64,000 bases of DNA from Gambelia wislizenii (Eukaryota; Chordata; Lepidosauria; Squamata; Crotaphytidae). The notes below the pieces were generated by a model, which had not been told where the DNA came from, made no database searches, and saw nothing but the letters and a program-made list of their open reading frames with translations. The stretch spans positions 337,285,756-337,349,755 of the forward strand of contig JAUMIR010000003.1 of NCBI GenBank assembly GCA_030847615.1. The letters are read 5' to 3'. Positions 21,446 through 31,599 of the stretch are shown piece by piece. Positions within the stretch are counted from its first letter, which is position 1. Each line of letters begins with the position of its first letter. A program made the translations under genes and the position numbers.

Positions 21446-21910
21446 TTGAGAGAACTCTACCTCGGACAGATGGGTGCTGGAATCAATCCAGCAGGGATAC
21501 CAGATAGAGTTTTCCCGACTTCCCCCACAGTGGTTCATGTTGACCCCTGCCCACAAGATCCCAGAAAAACAGCAAGCTATGCAAAGGGAGATACGACGCT
21601 TACTAGATTTGGCAGCCATAGAGGAGGTACCGAGGCCCGAGCGGGGCAAGGGCTGCTACTCCATACTGTTCCTGGTTCTGAAGAAGAACGGAACATGGAG
21701 GGCGGTTCTGAACCTCAGGGGGGTAAACAAATTCGTGCGCCAGCGGAAATTCAGAATGGAAACCCTGAAGCACATCTGGAGTCCCTACACCCTGGGGATT
21801 ACCTAGCCTCTTTGGATCTGCAGGATGCGTACCTCCACATCCCAGTACATTGAGAGCACCATCAATTTCTGCGCTTCTGCTACAACGGCAAGCATTTCCA
21901 GTACAGGGCC
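21446..21910 (+). pseudogene. DIRS A reverse transcriptase, N-terminal part
   Basis: Two frames carry RT segments: LLDLAAIEEVPRPERGKGCY, then SILFLVLKKNGTWRAVLNLR with GVNKFVRQRKFRMETLKHI, and SLDLQDAYLHIPVH, which has the first catalytic Asp of the RT palm. A TGA follows IPVH, and the sequence continues to FCYNGKHFQYRA before being cut by element B. The same words FCYNGEHFQYRA restart at 27481, where the gene continues. Confidence 0.8.
21865..21910. repeat. 46-bp direct duplication flanking DIRS B, left copy
   Basis: A segment of the RT gene running from ATTTCTGCGCTTCTGCTACA to TTTCCAGTACAGGGCC. It recurs at 27473-27518 with two mismatches. The two copies lie exactly at the edges of element B. 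Confidence 0.85.
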
Positions 21911-22855
21911 AGTGAGGAGGACTACAGAGCATCCACTTGCTTGGGTAGTTCCTCCCACTTGCTCCTAATAGGCAGGGAAAAAACTTTTTTAGGACTGCCC
22001 ACCGGTGAGGTCATCTGGGAGGGACGACCCCCGGCTAGCCAGTCTGTTTCCTGCCTACGCTCCTGGTAGGACGTGTGGTCTTAGCTCTCTTTGTCTTCCT
22101 CCACATGGCCAGGAGCCATCTTGGATCCTTTGTTCAGTAATAATAATAATAATTACAACAACAACAACAATAATGATAATAATACAAAGGATCCTAGTGG
22201 AGGAAGACTGGAGACAGAGGTCCCCATGGAAGGGCAGCAGGATGAGAGGCAGCAACGTGGCTGATACGAAGAAGTCGAATAAGGGGGAGAAGCCCCCCGC
22301 CTTGACCACCGTGAATCCCTCCTGGCTTCGCTCCTCCTGAGGGGCTAGGAGCCAGCCGGGAGTTGGCCGCCAGCAGCGACCTCCAGGAGGAGGGCTCGCA
22401 GAGCTCCCCCAACAGCAGGGAGTTGATGGATGCCCCTGCGGCCACTGGCCATACCCCCGCCCATGACGCGGACTGGGAACCAGACTGGATCGTCTGCTGC
22501 CTCTTTTGGGGGCAGATGTGAGTGCTGAGGGGCCCCTCTGGGGAGAGGACGGGCGGGAGCGGACCGGCGGCACCCATGCCAGCCTGGATCCGGGACATGG
22601 TGGCCAGAGAAGCGGCACGCTGGCTAGTCGCGAGTCTAGTCCAGCCCGACCTGCTAGTTTTAGCCAGCTTTTTACAGGGAGGGGGTTCCCAACGGGGACA
22701 TCCAAAGTTCCTTCACCCCCCGTCCTCCCTCCTCTGCCCCAGCTGATCCTCTCATCCCCCCCCCCATCAGGGACAGGGATGAGGAGGGGAAAATTAGGGG
22801 CGAAAGGATGCAACCCGGAGACCGATTACTGTGCGTGGAGGGAGGGAAGCCGTGT

Positions 22856-23130
22856 AGGCACTTGGATCCAGCCATGCCAGTGGCTACCAATCTGCTGGCG
22901 GCATATGCGCATGCTCACGGCCAATGGCCGGCAGGTTTTGCGCAGCCATGCAACTGTCTTGGCCAGCGCCGCACGTGCAGGCACACATCCCGGGAAGCCG
23001 CGGAGGCACTTGGCTCTATCCATGCCAGCGGTTTGCAATTTGCGCCCGCTCACTGCCAGTGACCAGCAGTTTTTTTCACGCAGCCATGCAACTGCCCTGG
23101 CCAGCAGCGTGCATGTAGGCACACACACCC
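22856..23130. repeat. Two-copy tandem duplication in DIRS B
   Basis: Two units of roughly 148 and 127 bp (starting near 22856 and 23004) share AGGCACTTGG, ATCCATGCCAG or ATCCAGCCATGCCAG, CAGCCATGCAACTG and AGGCACACA. It interrupts the gag-like region. Confidence 0.7.
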
Positions 23131-23826
23131 TCACCCGGCCACCGCAACGGGTTGAGGAGGAGGAGGAAGATTGGGCCTCGGGTGCATAGGACGGATCACC
23201 TCTGCTCCCCACCAGCAATATCCTCCCTAAGCAGCAGCAGGGCAGCCCAAAGGCATTCAGGGCAAATAGCATGGCCAACGTGTTTCTTTTCCGGAACCCT
23301 CCTGCCCCTACTCCAATGGTCAGTGGAGAGGCTAGTATAGTTCACACACACACAGAATGTGGATACCATCTCTGATCACTTCCCTATTGGGGAGAGTGAT
23401 AACACAGCGGAAGACGTTGAACGGGAGGAAGGGGAGCGTGATGACGAGGGACGGGCGGCATAGGTACTACCATGGCCTCTGCATGCCATTTCCTCGCAGG
23501 TGGCCTCCCAATGCTGATGCAAAAGGCAGTGAGAACCCCAGGTTTAGAATTTACTGGCTTCTCAGCAAACACAGGTGGACCGAGAATTGCCTGAGATGTC
23601 AAGGGATTTTTGTCCTGATGCAGTCACTGGCACTGGTGATGCTGGTACCAGCTGTGCTCACGTGCATGATTCGCAACAAGCGGGCATCACGTGCAGTGAC
23701 AAGAGCACGGCTAAGTAGCGCAAAGAAATGAGGTCACTATCCAGGTAGGTGACGGACTAGCTATAGGTACCGCTCATCGATGTTCCTGTTCTAAACCATG
23801 GTGCCTTCCATCTTATGTTGCCTTCA

Positions 23827-23943
23827 TGGCAAAGACATACCACCCTGAACAAGCCCGATCTTGTCTGATCTCGGAAGCTAAGCAGGGTTGGGCCTGGTTG
23901 GTACTTGGATGGGAGACCGCCTGGGAATTCCAGGTGCTGTAAC
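23827..23943 (+). rRNA. 5S-rRNA-like sequence (probable pseudogene or SINE head) in DIRS B
   Basis: About 110 bp follow vertebrate 5S rRNA with only a handful of differences: CATACCACCCTGAAC, TCTGATCTCGGAAGCTAAGC, CTTGGATGGGAGACCGCCTG and CAGGTGCTGT. The internal promoter boxes (AGCTAAGCAGGG and GGATGGGAGACCGCC) are intact. The first nine bases of the rRNA and its 3' terminal T run are not preserved, and no SINE body or tail follows, unlike the SINE copies at 14655, 15772, 30873 and 37458. I read it as a retro-copied 5S pseudogene or a truncated young SINE rather than a working gene. Confidence 0.7.
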
Positions 23944-24394
23944 ATTGCATTTAAATGAAAATGCCAGACACTCTTACTAGACACAATGGTGCCTAGAGAG
24001 GACATTCAGTGGTCCCCTTCCCTTTGTCCGAGACCATGGTTACCCAAATCCAATCAGGCTTGCATGGTTCTCCACGCGGGTGGTGGATAGTACCCTGGAC
24101 CCTATCTAGTGCTGTGCTTGAGCCTATCCGGTGCTGTGCTTGAGCACAGGGGACCGGAGTGGCTGCTAGAAGACAGGTATGGCGCAAATCCTTGAGCGTG
24201 GATTTTAAGCCTAGGTAGAACCGGGTACTTCCCCACTTTTCTTAGGAGTAAGTTGGTCGGGGAACCCCTTCTACCAGTCTTGGTGGTGTCCTACCACAAG
24301 AGGGAGGACAAGGAATGTCCTAAACACTACAGGCCTTTTTTTGAGCGTTCAGAGTACACCAGAGCATCGTTTCATATCCACTTTCTTTTCACTC

Positions 24395-24592
24395 AAGAGA
24401 TGCCCATTTCCCCAGCATGCTCTGGGGGAATAGCAAATACTGGGCTGGTTGGGGGAAAACACACATTGGAGGCTGCTTATTGCAGTGTAGATGTGTAAAC
24501 TGCTATTGCTTAAAAACGGTTTGTGAGCCGCTCTGATAGCCTTGTGGCTGATGAGCGGGGTATAAATAAATAAGTAAATAAACAAATCTGCT
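24395..24592 (+). mobile_element. SINE/L2-type insertion with A-rich tail in DIRS B
   Basis: The 3' part (TGTGAGCCGCTCTGATAGCC, TTGTGGCTGATGAGCGGGGT, then ATAAATAAATAAG) is the common L2-type 3' end shared by squamate LINEs and SINEs. It interrupts the decayed coding region of B. The 5' limit is approximate. Confidence 0.55.
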
Positions 24593-26399
24593 TCTCCGAA
24601 AACTCCAGTGTAAAGCCAGCAGGACGCTTACAGGTTTACAGGGATGTTTGGGAGAACCCTACTCCTGACAAGTGGGGTCTCCCGTCATTCTCTCAAGGTC
24701 AGCAGGTGGAGTATCCCTGAAGCCTCCCATGTTGTTTTCCCCCACCCCAAAACACAAGGAGCCTGAAGGAGGCTGTCCCCTATAACTGACTTAATTGGGA
24801 GCAGTGGAAGAGGTACCTGACAAACAAAGGGGCAGCACAGACTACTCCATGTTAGGTTGAGTCCCGAAAAGAAAGGAACCTGGCAGGCAGTACTCATTTG
24901 GAGGGACATCAACAGGTTCATACAGAAACACATACAAAATCCCGACGTTCCAAGGACACCAACACTACCTGTGGTTCGTGTATAACAACCGACATTCCCC
25001 AGGTCAGAGGTGCCTGTTTTGGTCTTTCCCTGGCTTCCAGAGTTTTTCTTCCAAAATTTGCGACCTAGCATCTCAGTGCGACACTGGGCTCGGTGAGGGG
25101 TTGGATGCCCTTTTCCTCAGAAGAGAATCAACCCCACACACAGGCCGGTCCAGGCAGTGAGAGGGATGGCCCAACCGGACTTAATGCAGTCGGTGCGCCC
25201 ATAAGGCCTCAGGATAGCAGCAAGAACCTGTCCCCTATGGGTGAGATTGCACTCCGGAAGGTTGCAGTAGTCCCCGCTCTATTCCAGGAAGACATAACAC
25301 TCCGACGATGCAGTAAGCCCAGAATTCCAAGAGAACTATTATAGTTACTCCAAGGGTGCAATTCACCGGCTCACACAAAGGTCGACCTCTTGGGGAGACA
25401 GATAAGATACAGGTTCTGGCAGTCGCAAGCCTTCGAGGTTGAGAAGCCTACTGCAGACCTCAACTAGCACAGGGCAGATGGACACCAGTGGAATCCAGGT
25501 ATAGTGTCAGTCGGCTAGAATGTCGGGCAGTCAGGTTGGCATTAGTCGCATTCAGGGCCTATTTTCGAGACCTGACGAAGGTCTGCATGAATCGACAGGT
25601 AGGTATTAGATTTTGCACTTTCATGGCGGAGGTGTCTCGCAGGTTGAAATGTGCAGATAGGAACGGCACACCCCTGGAGTCAGAGCGTCTGCTAGGATTC
25701 CTCAATTTCAAAGCCGACTGGCTCAGCTGCACCGGCTTTGACCAAGGGAATGAAGATGGCACGTGGTTTTTTCTCCCTCGCCTCCTGTTGGAGTCCATGG
25801 ATGCGCTGTCGACGCAGTGGGTGTGGTCCTGTTGTAGACTGTTTTCCACCAATGCAACTGTTCCCCATAGTCATCTCCTGGGCCTGGCTCGATAGGGTGG
25901 CCCTGAGCCTAGTGGCCCCGGTTTGGCCTCAGGCCTCAGACATCCCTGATACAGCGATGGGCTCAATCTCACTACCGGTTCGTTTGAACCTCCTATTTCA
26001 GGGCCAAGTGCATCATCCAGAGCTGGATTGGCTACAGTTCCATGCCTGGAGGTTGAAGGGAGGATACTAGTTCAAAGGCGCTTATTCTCAGGCGGTGGTG
26101 AACACCAGTCAGGCACCCAGGTGCGAGTCAGCACAGAGGATGTACGGATACACTTTCAGCCATCACTGTTTTTTCTCCCATCGGAGAAGGCGCTGTGAGG
26201 GGCCCTCTCATACACATATATGAGTCTTTTCTGCTGGGTTTTTTTTTTTGAGCAATCTTGCATCTCCATAGGGTCATAGGTACCCATCCCAGGTTCTTCC
26301 CATACATTCCTGAAGGCATTAACAGTGACCCCTTTAAGCCCCTGGAAGGGTTGCCGCTGGAGTTTTAATCTGGGAAAGTGCCTTTCTTGGTGCTGATTA

Positions 26400-26940
26400 C
26401 ACCGGCAAGAAAGGTATCAGAGTGGTGGTATTATCGACTTGGATGGCCCCCTCCATTACAAGACCAGACTCAGCAGTTTTTTCCGTCTTGGACAAAATTT
26501 CAGACTGAAGGTCGACTCCCTGTTGCATAGAGCTGGGAGGTGGTCTTGCATTGGTCTGCCCACATCCTCCAAGGGACCTGGTGAAGATAGGGCACACCTT
26601 GGAGGTCTGCTGAACCTTTTGGGTATAGTTGAAGAGAACTAGTCCCTTCAGACTTTCGGAGGCAATGTTCTTCTCAGTACATCACAAGTTCTCTTAGCAG
26701 GCATCGTGGCATACTACGAGTCTCTAGGCATCCCAATGCCAGATGGTATTGTGGCAGGCCCCACCAGGAACACAGCAACGAAGGCAGCCTGGGAGAGAGA
26801 TCCCACCTTAGAAGAGAGTTCCAGGGCGGCCGCCTGAAGACCATTACCAACTGTCATCAGACACCATAGAAGGGACACGCTGCAGCCCGACAAAGCAGCG
26901 TTTGGTGGAAGAGTGCTGCAGCATGCCGGGAGTCCTTGAG
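26400..26940 (+). pseudogene. DIRS B tyrosine recombinase remnant
   Basis: Broken frames contain GPTRNTATKAAWERDPTLEE and, further on, a region matching element A's CRAATWKSS and FGRRVLQ. The conserved His-x-x-Arg box has lost its His (GPTR for HSTR) and the Tyr box reads RHH instead of RHY, so the enzyme is dead. Confidence 0.6.
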
Positions 26941-26989
26941 GGATTAAGCCACCGCCAGGCCCACCCTTGGAATATTGCTTTTATACATC

Positions 26990-27080
26990 CCAAGCAAGTG
27001 GATGGTCGGTAGTCCTCCCCACTGGGAAAAGGAACATTGGTCTTACCTGTGATACGTTCTTTTCCAGGGGAAGGACAAAG
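26990..27080 (+). repeat. DIRS B internal complementary region
   Basis: CCCACTGGGAAAAGGAACATTGG (from about 27019) followed by CTTACCTGTGATACGTTCTT is the complement of the element's left end joined to the complement of its right end, as in element A at 29931-30031. Confidence 0.7.
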
Positions 27081-27472
27081 AGCATCCAGACCCACCTGAG
27101 GCGCTGGCGATAGAAGAACACCTTCTTGTTCTGGAACAGTCTGCGGGTCATTGAGCAGAGACTTGGTATCTTACTGTTTTTTCTCTGGGCATAAGTACTC
27201 GTTACCTTTGTAGCGAAACTGTTTATAAAAAAAAGGTTTCAAAGTTTTTCTCTACTCCTGTTTTTTCTCTATCTGCAGAGGATAAGTAGCAAGGCTGTAT
27301 CATTGACTGGCTAGCCGGGGGTCGTCCCTCCCAGATGACCTCACCGGTGGGCAGTCCTAAAAAAGTTTGTTCCCTGCCTACTAGGAGCAAGTGGGAGGAA
27401 CTACCCAAGCAAGTGGATGCTCTTTGTCCTTCCCCTGGAAAAGAACGTATCACAGGTAAGACCAACATTCCT

Positions 27473-27518
27473 ATTTCTGCACTTCTGCTACAACGGCGAG
27501 CATTTCCAGTACAGGGCC
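27473..27518. repeat. 46-bp direct duplication flanking DIRS B, right copy
   Basis: Matches 21865-21910 at 44 of 46 positions; the differences are G/A at the ninth base and A/G at the 27th. Element A's RT gene continues directly from it. Confidence 0.85.
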
Positions 27519-28510
27519 CTCCCCTTCGGTCTCTCTTCGGCGCCCAGAGTCTTCACCAAGATCCTAGTCGCATTGGTGGCTTGTTGGCGGTGTTTAGGCG
27601 TACATGTCTATCCCTACTTGGACGACCTCCTGATCCGATCCCCATCCAGAGCCAGGGCGGAAAGGGAGGTCAGCTTAGTAATGCAATCCCTCCAGGATCA
27701 CGGCTTTCAAGTCAACCTCAAGAAGAGTTCCCTAGTACCAAGTCAGTGTATCCAGCATCTGGGAACACTTTTAGATACGACAATGGGAACAATACGTCTG
27801 ACGCCAGACCGGATCAACTCGATATGGAGCGCAGCTCAGAAGGCTCTGTCAGCACGGAGGTCGGACGTCATGCAGCTGGCCCAACTGCAAGGCCTCATGA
27901 TAGCGGCCATAGAGTGCCTTCCGTGGGCACGTTTCCACGCCAGAAGCCTTCAATGGTTCCTACTCCCTTGGCAGGAGCAAATAGCCTCCAGGCACCACCA
28001 GGTTACCACAGGAAGTCACAGCGTCTCTTCAGTGGTGGCTGTCGTCAGCGGTCCTCAGGGGCCAGCAATTGTGGCATCAGGACAGAGCGCAGATCACCAC
28101 GGACGCCAGTTTGCAGGGGTGGGGGGCACATTGCGGTTCCCACCTGGCTCAGGGCAGGTAGTCGATCAAGGAAGCCACCCACAGCATCAACTGGCTGGAG
28201 CTCAGAGCAGTCAGACTAGCCGTCTTATCCTTCGCGGAGCTAGTCAGGGGCAAGACGGTGCTGATATGAACAGACAACGTCACGACAAAGGCACACATAA
28301 ACTGCCAAGGAGGGTCCAGGACGCAAGCCCTCATGAAGGAAGCGGCGCTCTTGTTCAACTGGGCAGAGAAGAACCTCATGGCGATATCAGCGGAACACCT
28401 TCGGGGAGTGCTCAATCAGAAAGCCGACTGGCTCAGCAGGTCGGACATCGACCAGGCCGAGTGGAGTCTCCATCAGGAGGTGTTTGAGACTATCACCCAG
28501 ACCTTGGGAT
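27473..28510 (+). pseudogene. DIRS A reverse transcriptase C-terminal part and RNase H
   Basis: RT text resumes with FCYNGEHFQYRALPFGLSS, then the YLDD catalytic motif (VYPYLDDLLIRS) and LKKSSLVPSQCIQHLGTLLD. RNase H follows in another frame from 28093 (TTDASLQGWGAHC, INWLELRAVRLAVLSF, TDNVTTKAHINCQGG). It has in-frame stops at 28159 (TAG for Trp) and 28267 (TGA for Arg), both single-transition changes. The change of frame between RT and RNase H and the two stops show decay. Confidence 0.8.
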
Positions 28511-28511
28511 G

Positions 28512-28877
28512 ACCGGTGGTCGACCTCTTCGCCACCCCAGAGAACACCAAGCTCCTGCACTTTCTCTCCAGATACCTGATGAAGGGAGCGGAGGGCATGG
28601 ACGCCCTAACGCCTCCATGGCCAGAAGGGCTTCTTTACGCTTTCCCACCAATCCTCTGATATCCAGAGTGATAACCAAGATCAGAGCGGAGAGAGCAGAA
28701 GTCATCCTAATCGCCCCAGAATGGCCCCAAAGAGCCTGGTTCCCAGACATCCTCGACCTGCAGGTTGCCTCGGTAAAGATCCCGGTACAGGAGGATCTGC
28801 TGGTACAGGGCCAGGTTCACCACCCCGACCCTGCTTGGCTACAGCTCCACGCGTGGAGATTGAACGGCGGATGTTGA
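28512..28877 (+). pseudogene. DIRS A DLFATPEN domain region
   Basis: The frame reads VVDLFATPENTKL and TPPWPEGLLYAFPP, then a stop. After a frame change it continues VITKIRAERAEVILIAPEW and PQRAWFPDILDL. This is the conserved segment between RNase H and recombinase in DIRS elements, often described as methyltransferase-like. It is split by an in-frame TGA near 28658. Confidence 0.65.
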
Positions 28878-29889
28878 CCTTCGAAGGTTATTCACGGCCT
28901 GTGGTCGGGACGATCTTGGCATCTAGAAGAGCGTCCACCCAACGTATATATGAGTATATCTTCCAGGTGTTTCGGAGGTGGTGCAGGCGAAAAGGACACG
29001 ACTACTAGATTTTCTCCAGGACGGAGTCAACACAGGTCTTCGTCCGAATACTATAAAGAGACAGGTGGCGGCAATAACTTCCTTCTTATCTCCAGATAAG
29101 GCGGCAGAAGTATCCTCACACCCTCATCTCCGAAGGTTCATCAGGGGCCTCGCTAACCTAGCCCCACCAAGGATCCATCGTTTTCCGTCTTGGGACTTAC
29201 ACACAGTTCTGACGGCACTAACAGTTCGTCCATTTGAACCATTGAGAGAAACCTCATTGAAATGGATGACATGGAAGGTGCTTTTCCTGGTGGCAATCAC
29301 GTCAGCGCGTAGGGTATCGGAGCTGGCGGCCCTGTCAATTCGGCGAGATCTCTGCATCTTCAGGCAGGATTCCGTAGTCTTAAGGCTGCCACCGGACTTC
29401 TACCCAAAGGTCATTTCAGTCTTTCACAAGTTGCAGAAGGTGGTACTCCCCTCCTTTTGCCCAAATCCAGAAAGAGAATTGGAGAGAATCTGGCACACAC
29501 TGGATGTGCGCCAGGCCCTCAGGATATATATTAAACGAACGGCCCCGATCAGACATTCAGAAGCTTTATTTGTTTCTCCTCATTCAAAGTACTTGGGAAG
29601 AAAAGTTTCACCATCCACTTTGGCGCGTTGGATCAAAGGCTGCATCGTGTCGTGCTACAAGACACTGAACAAGACAGTTCCAGAAGGAATCCTTGCACAT
29701 TCTACGAGAAGCGCGGCAATCTCGGTGGCCTGGGAGAAGGATGCTTCCCTGGAGGAAATATGCAGGGCAGCAACTTGGAAGTCTTCCTCAACCTTCGTAC
29801 GACACTACAAGCTGGACAAGTTCCAGTCAGTGGAGGCCACTTTTGGCAGACGAGTCTTACAGGGGATTGTTCAGGTTAACAGCCCTTGA
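28871..29889 (+). pseudogene. DIRS A tyrosine recombinase; catalytic domain open
   Basis: The core-binding part starts in one frame at 28871 (ILASRRASTQRIYEYIFQVF) and stops at 29006. The rest is open from about 28978 to the TGA at 29887 (303 codons). The second part has the box I Arg in TSARRVSELAAL, the His-x-x-Arg box in LAHSTRSAAIS, CRAATWKSSSTFV and the nucleophile Tyr in RHYKLDKF, so all four key residues are present. A one-base frameshift near 28990-29010 is the main defect seen. It would act as the integrase for circular DIRS DNA. Confidence 0.8.
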
Positions 29890-29930
29890 GGCTCGCCCTT
29901 GCCCACCCGACTAAAGGAGCTTTAGGAGAT

Positions 29931-30031
29931 CCCAAGCATGCGGATGCTCTGGAGCCCTCTCCACTGGGAAAAGGAACGTTGGTCTTACCTGTGATACGTT
30001 CTTTTCCAGTGTAGAGGTGAAGAGCATCCGG
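29931..30031 (+). repeat. DIRS A internal complementary region
   Basis: CGGATGCTCTGGAGCCCTCT with CCACTGG is the complement of the left end. It runs directly into GAACGTTGGTCTTACCTGTG and ATACGTTCTTTTCCAGTGTA, the complement of the right end. This reproduces the junction of a circular DIRS intermediate. Confidence 0.85.
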
Positions 30032-30139
30032 CCAACCCAGGGCGAGCAATTGGACTTTAAAATAAGGGATCACAGATGTCGTCAATGCTATGAATTGTGG
30101 CCGAGATACGTCAAGCTACGGCGTCGCGAGGCTGTGGTA

Positions 30140-30322
30140 TGGACTGGCCCACAGAGGGGTCGTCTCTCCCAGAGGACACCTCCGGTGGTCAGCTTTTCAA
30201 AACAAAAGTCTCTGTTACCTGCCTACTGGGAGCAAGTGGGAGGGACAACCCAAGCATGAGGATGCTCTTCGCCTCTACACTGGAAAAGAACGTATCACAG
30301 GTAAGACCAACGTTCCTATTCC
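30140..30322 (+). repeat. DIRS A right inverted terminal repeat
   Basis: Inverted copy of 18838-18980 plus the unique right tip GAACGTATCACAGGTAAGAC and CAACGTTCC. The tip contains a CAG|GTAAG splice-donor-like motif. Confidence 0.85.
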
Positions 30323-30872
30323 TATCTCTTAGCCATGGACACAATCAGTTAAGTTTTGGTTTCCTTTGTTTACCCAGTGGAAAATTCATCCAGGCTTTGT
30401 CCTAGCCAGAGTACCCCTTCAGGATATACAGCAGGGTATAAATATTAGTTCCCCAACAATAGAAAGGTGTGCCACTGTGGATGAGACTGGCTGCTCTCTT
30501 TCTTGGTGCATCCCTTGATCAGAATTTCCAGTGGCACCCTTAGACGTCTGTCTGAGTACTTTGAAACTCCACCCTTCAAGACTGGTACTTATCGCCCTGT
30601 TTCCCAAATCAATCCCTCTAGCCAACCTTTCTGCCTAACCCTTTGATAGCCTTGTGTGATTCTTGTGAGCATGTTGCATGTGTGAGTGCTTTTCATGTTA
30701 CTGCCAATAAAAACATTTTATTTCACTTTAACCTGGAGTTCTCTGCAGCTAGTACAGGAATACATAGGTGAAAAGATCCCAAAGTTACCCTCCTCTCGCA
30801 GCCTTCCATTTGAGCTAATAATAATAATAATTCTTCCACATATTAATATAGTTTTAGCATCACGAGTGGGAC
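30323..30872 (+). other. Possible LTR-like fragment next to DIRS A
   Basis: The stretch has a TATA-like GGGTATAAATATTAG near 30435, a poly(A) signal AATAAA near 30706 and a following T-rich run, an order that fits an LTR. No matching partner LTR or retroviral gene is in the window, so this is only a suggestion. DIRS A would then have inserted into it. Confidence 0.3.
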
Positions 30873-31100
30873 TGTAAAGCACCCCCACCTCTTAGGGAAA
30901 CACCTGGTCCATTCTGATATTAGAAGCTAAGCAGGGTTATTACTTAGATGGGAGAATGCCAATGAATACCAGGTGCAGTAGGCTATATTTCAGAGGAAGG
31001 AAAAGACAAAACCACCCCTGAGTATCTCTTGCCTAAGAAAACCCCATGAAATTCATGGGGTTGCCATAAGTTGTCAGGAGACTTGAAGGCACACACAAGA
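30873..31100 (+). mobile_element. 5S-rRNA-derived SINE
   Basis: A 5S-like head (GAAGCTAAGCAGGGTTATTA, CTTAGATGGGAGAATGCC), AGGAAGGAAAAGACAAAACC, then CCATGAAATTCATGGGGTTG and CAGGAGACTTGAAGGCACAC. Confidence 0.85.
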
Positions 31101-31599
31101 GGAAGTTAATGAATTAGCTCACCTCTCAGTTTAGAGAGCTGATTCCTCAAGGTAGAACCAAGTGAGATTACTGACTTCAGCCATAAAGGCATTTTTGTTT
31201 CAAGAATCTGCAAAATGCTCTTTTATTGACCACAAAAGAGACAAACCAGGGAGGTTAAATCCAGCAACTCATAGTAGTCCTGCTAGTTATTCTGACTGTG
31301 AGGGGGCAACTTGCAAAGGTCTGTAGTCTCAATATTGTTACTTAGGCTCTTCCATATAATCCAAGTGGATTGCTAAATTTATCAACATGGTCAGGCATCA
31401 CTAATGAAATACATGTTTCCTATATGCATGCATTTTTTCTTCAGTAGGTACAAAACTCTAGGCAAGGCAGCACAAGCAAAGAGGAAAACTTTGCTGCTGG
31501 AAGCAGGTTTGGTCCTGAGCAATAATACTAAGAGGAACATGCCTTGTGAAACAGTTAGCATGCCAGGCTGATCATATAAGCATTCAAGGCAAATGCAGC

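Larger units (their letters stand above)
21911..27472 (+). mobile_element. DIRS-type retrotransposon B, nested in A
   Basis: The left repeat begins with AGTGAGGAGGACTACAGAGC and the right one ends ACAGGTAAGACCAACATTCC. The ends (21911-22044 and 27303-27472) are inverted copies of each other, with an internal complementary region at about 26990-27080. Coding remains are poor: a gag-like GC-rich part near 22190-23200, RT/RNase H debris near 24200-25900, and a recombinase remnant near 26400-26940. Element B carries a 5S-rRNA-like sequence and a SINE/LINE tail, so it has been inactive for some time. Confidence 0.8.
18838..30322 (+). mobile_element. DIRS-type retrotransposon A (interrupted by element B)
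   Basis: Inverted terminal repeats are at 18838-18980 and 30140-30322. An internal complementary region at 29931-30031 joins the complements of both ends, the circular-junction hallmark of DIRS elements. In order there are gag-like pieces, reverse transcriptase with RNase H, a DLFATPEN domain and a tyrosine recombinase. The RT gene is split by DIRS element B (21911-27472). Without B the element is about 5.9 kb. Frameshifts and stops affect several genes, so it is probably inactive, although the recombinase catalytic domain is open. Confidence 0.85.

Noticed and set aside
22055..23278. Minus-strand frames of 252 and 150 codons
   Set aside because: Antisense to the DIRS B gag-like region and its tandem duplication; no recognisable protein features.
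23827..23943. Functional 5S rRNA gene
   Set aside because: The first bases and the T-run terminator are not preserved and it lies alone in a decayed DIRS element. I kept it as a 5S-like sequence only.
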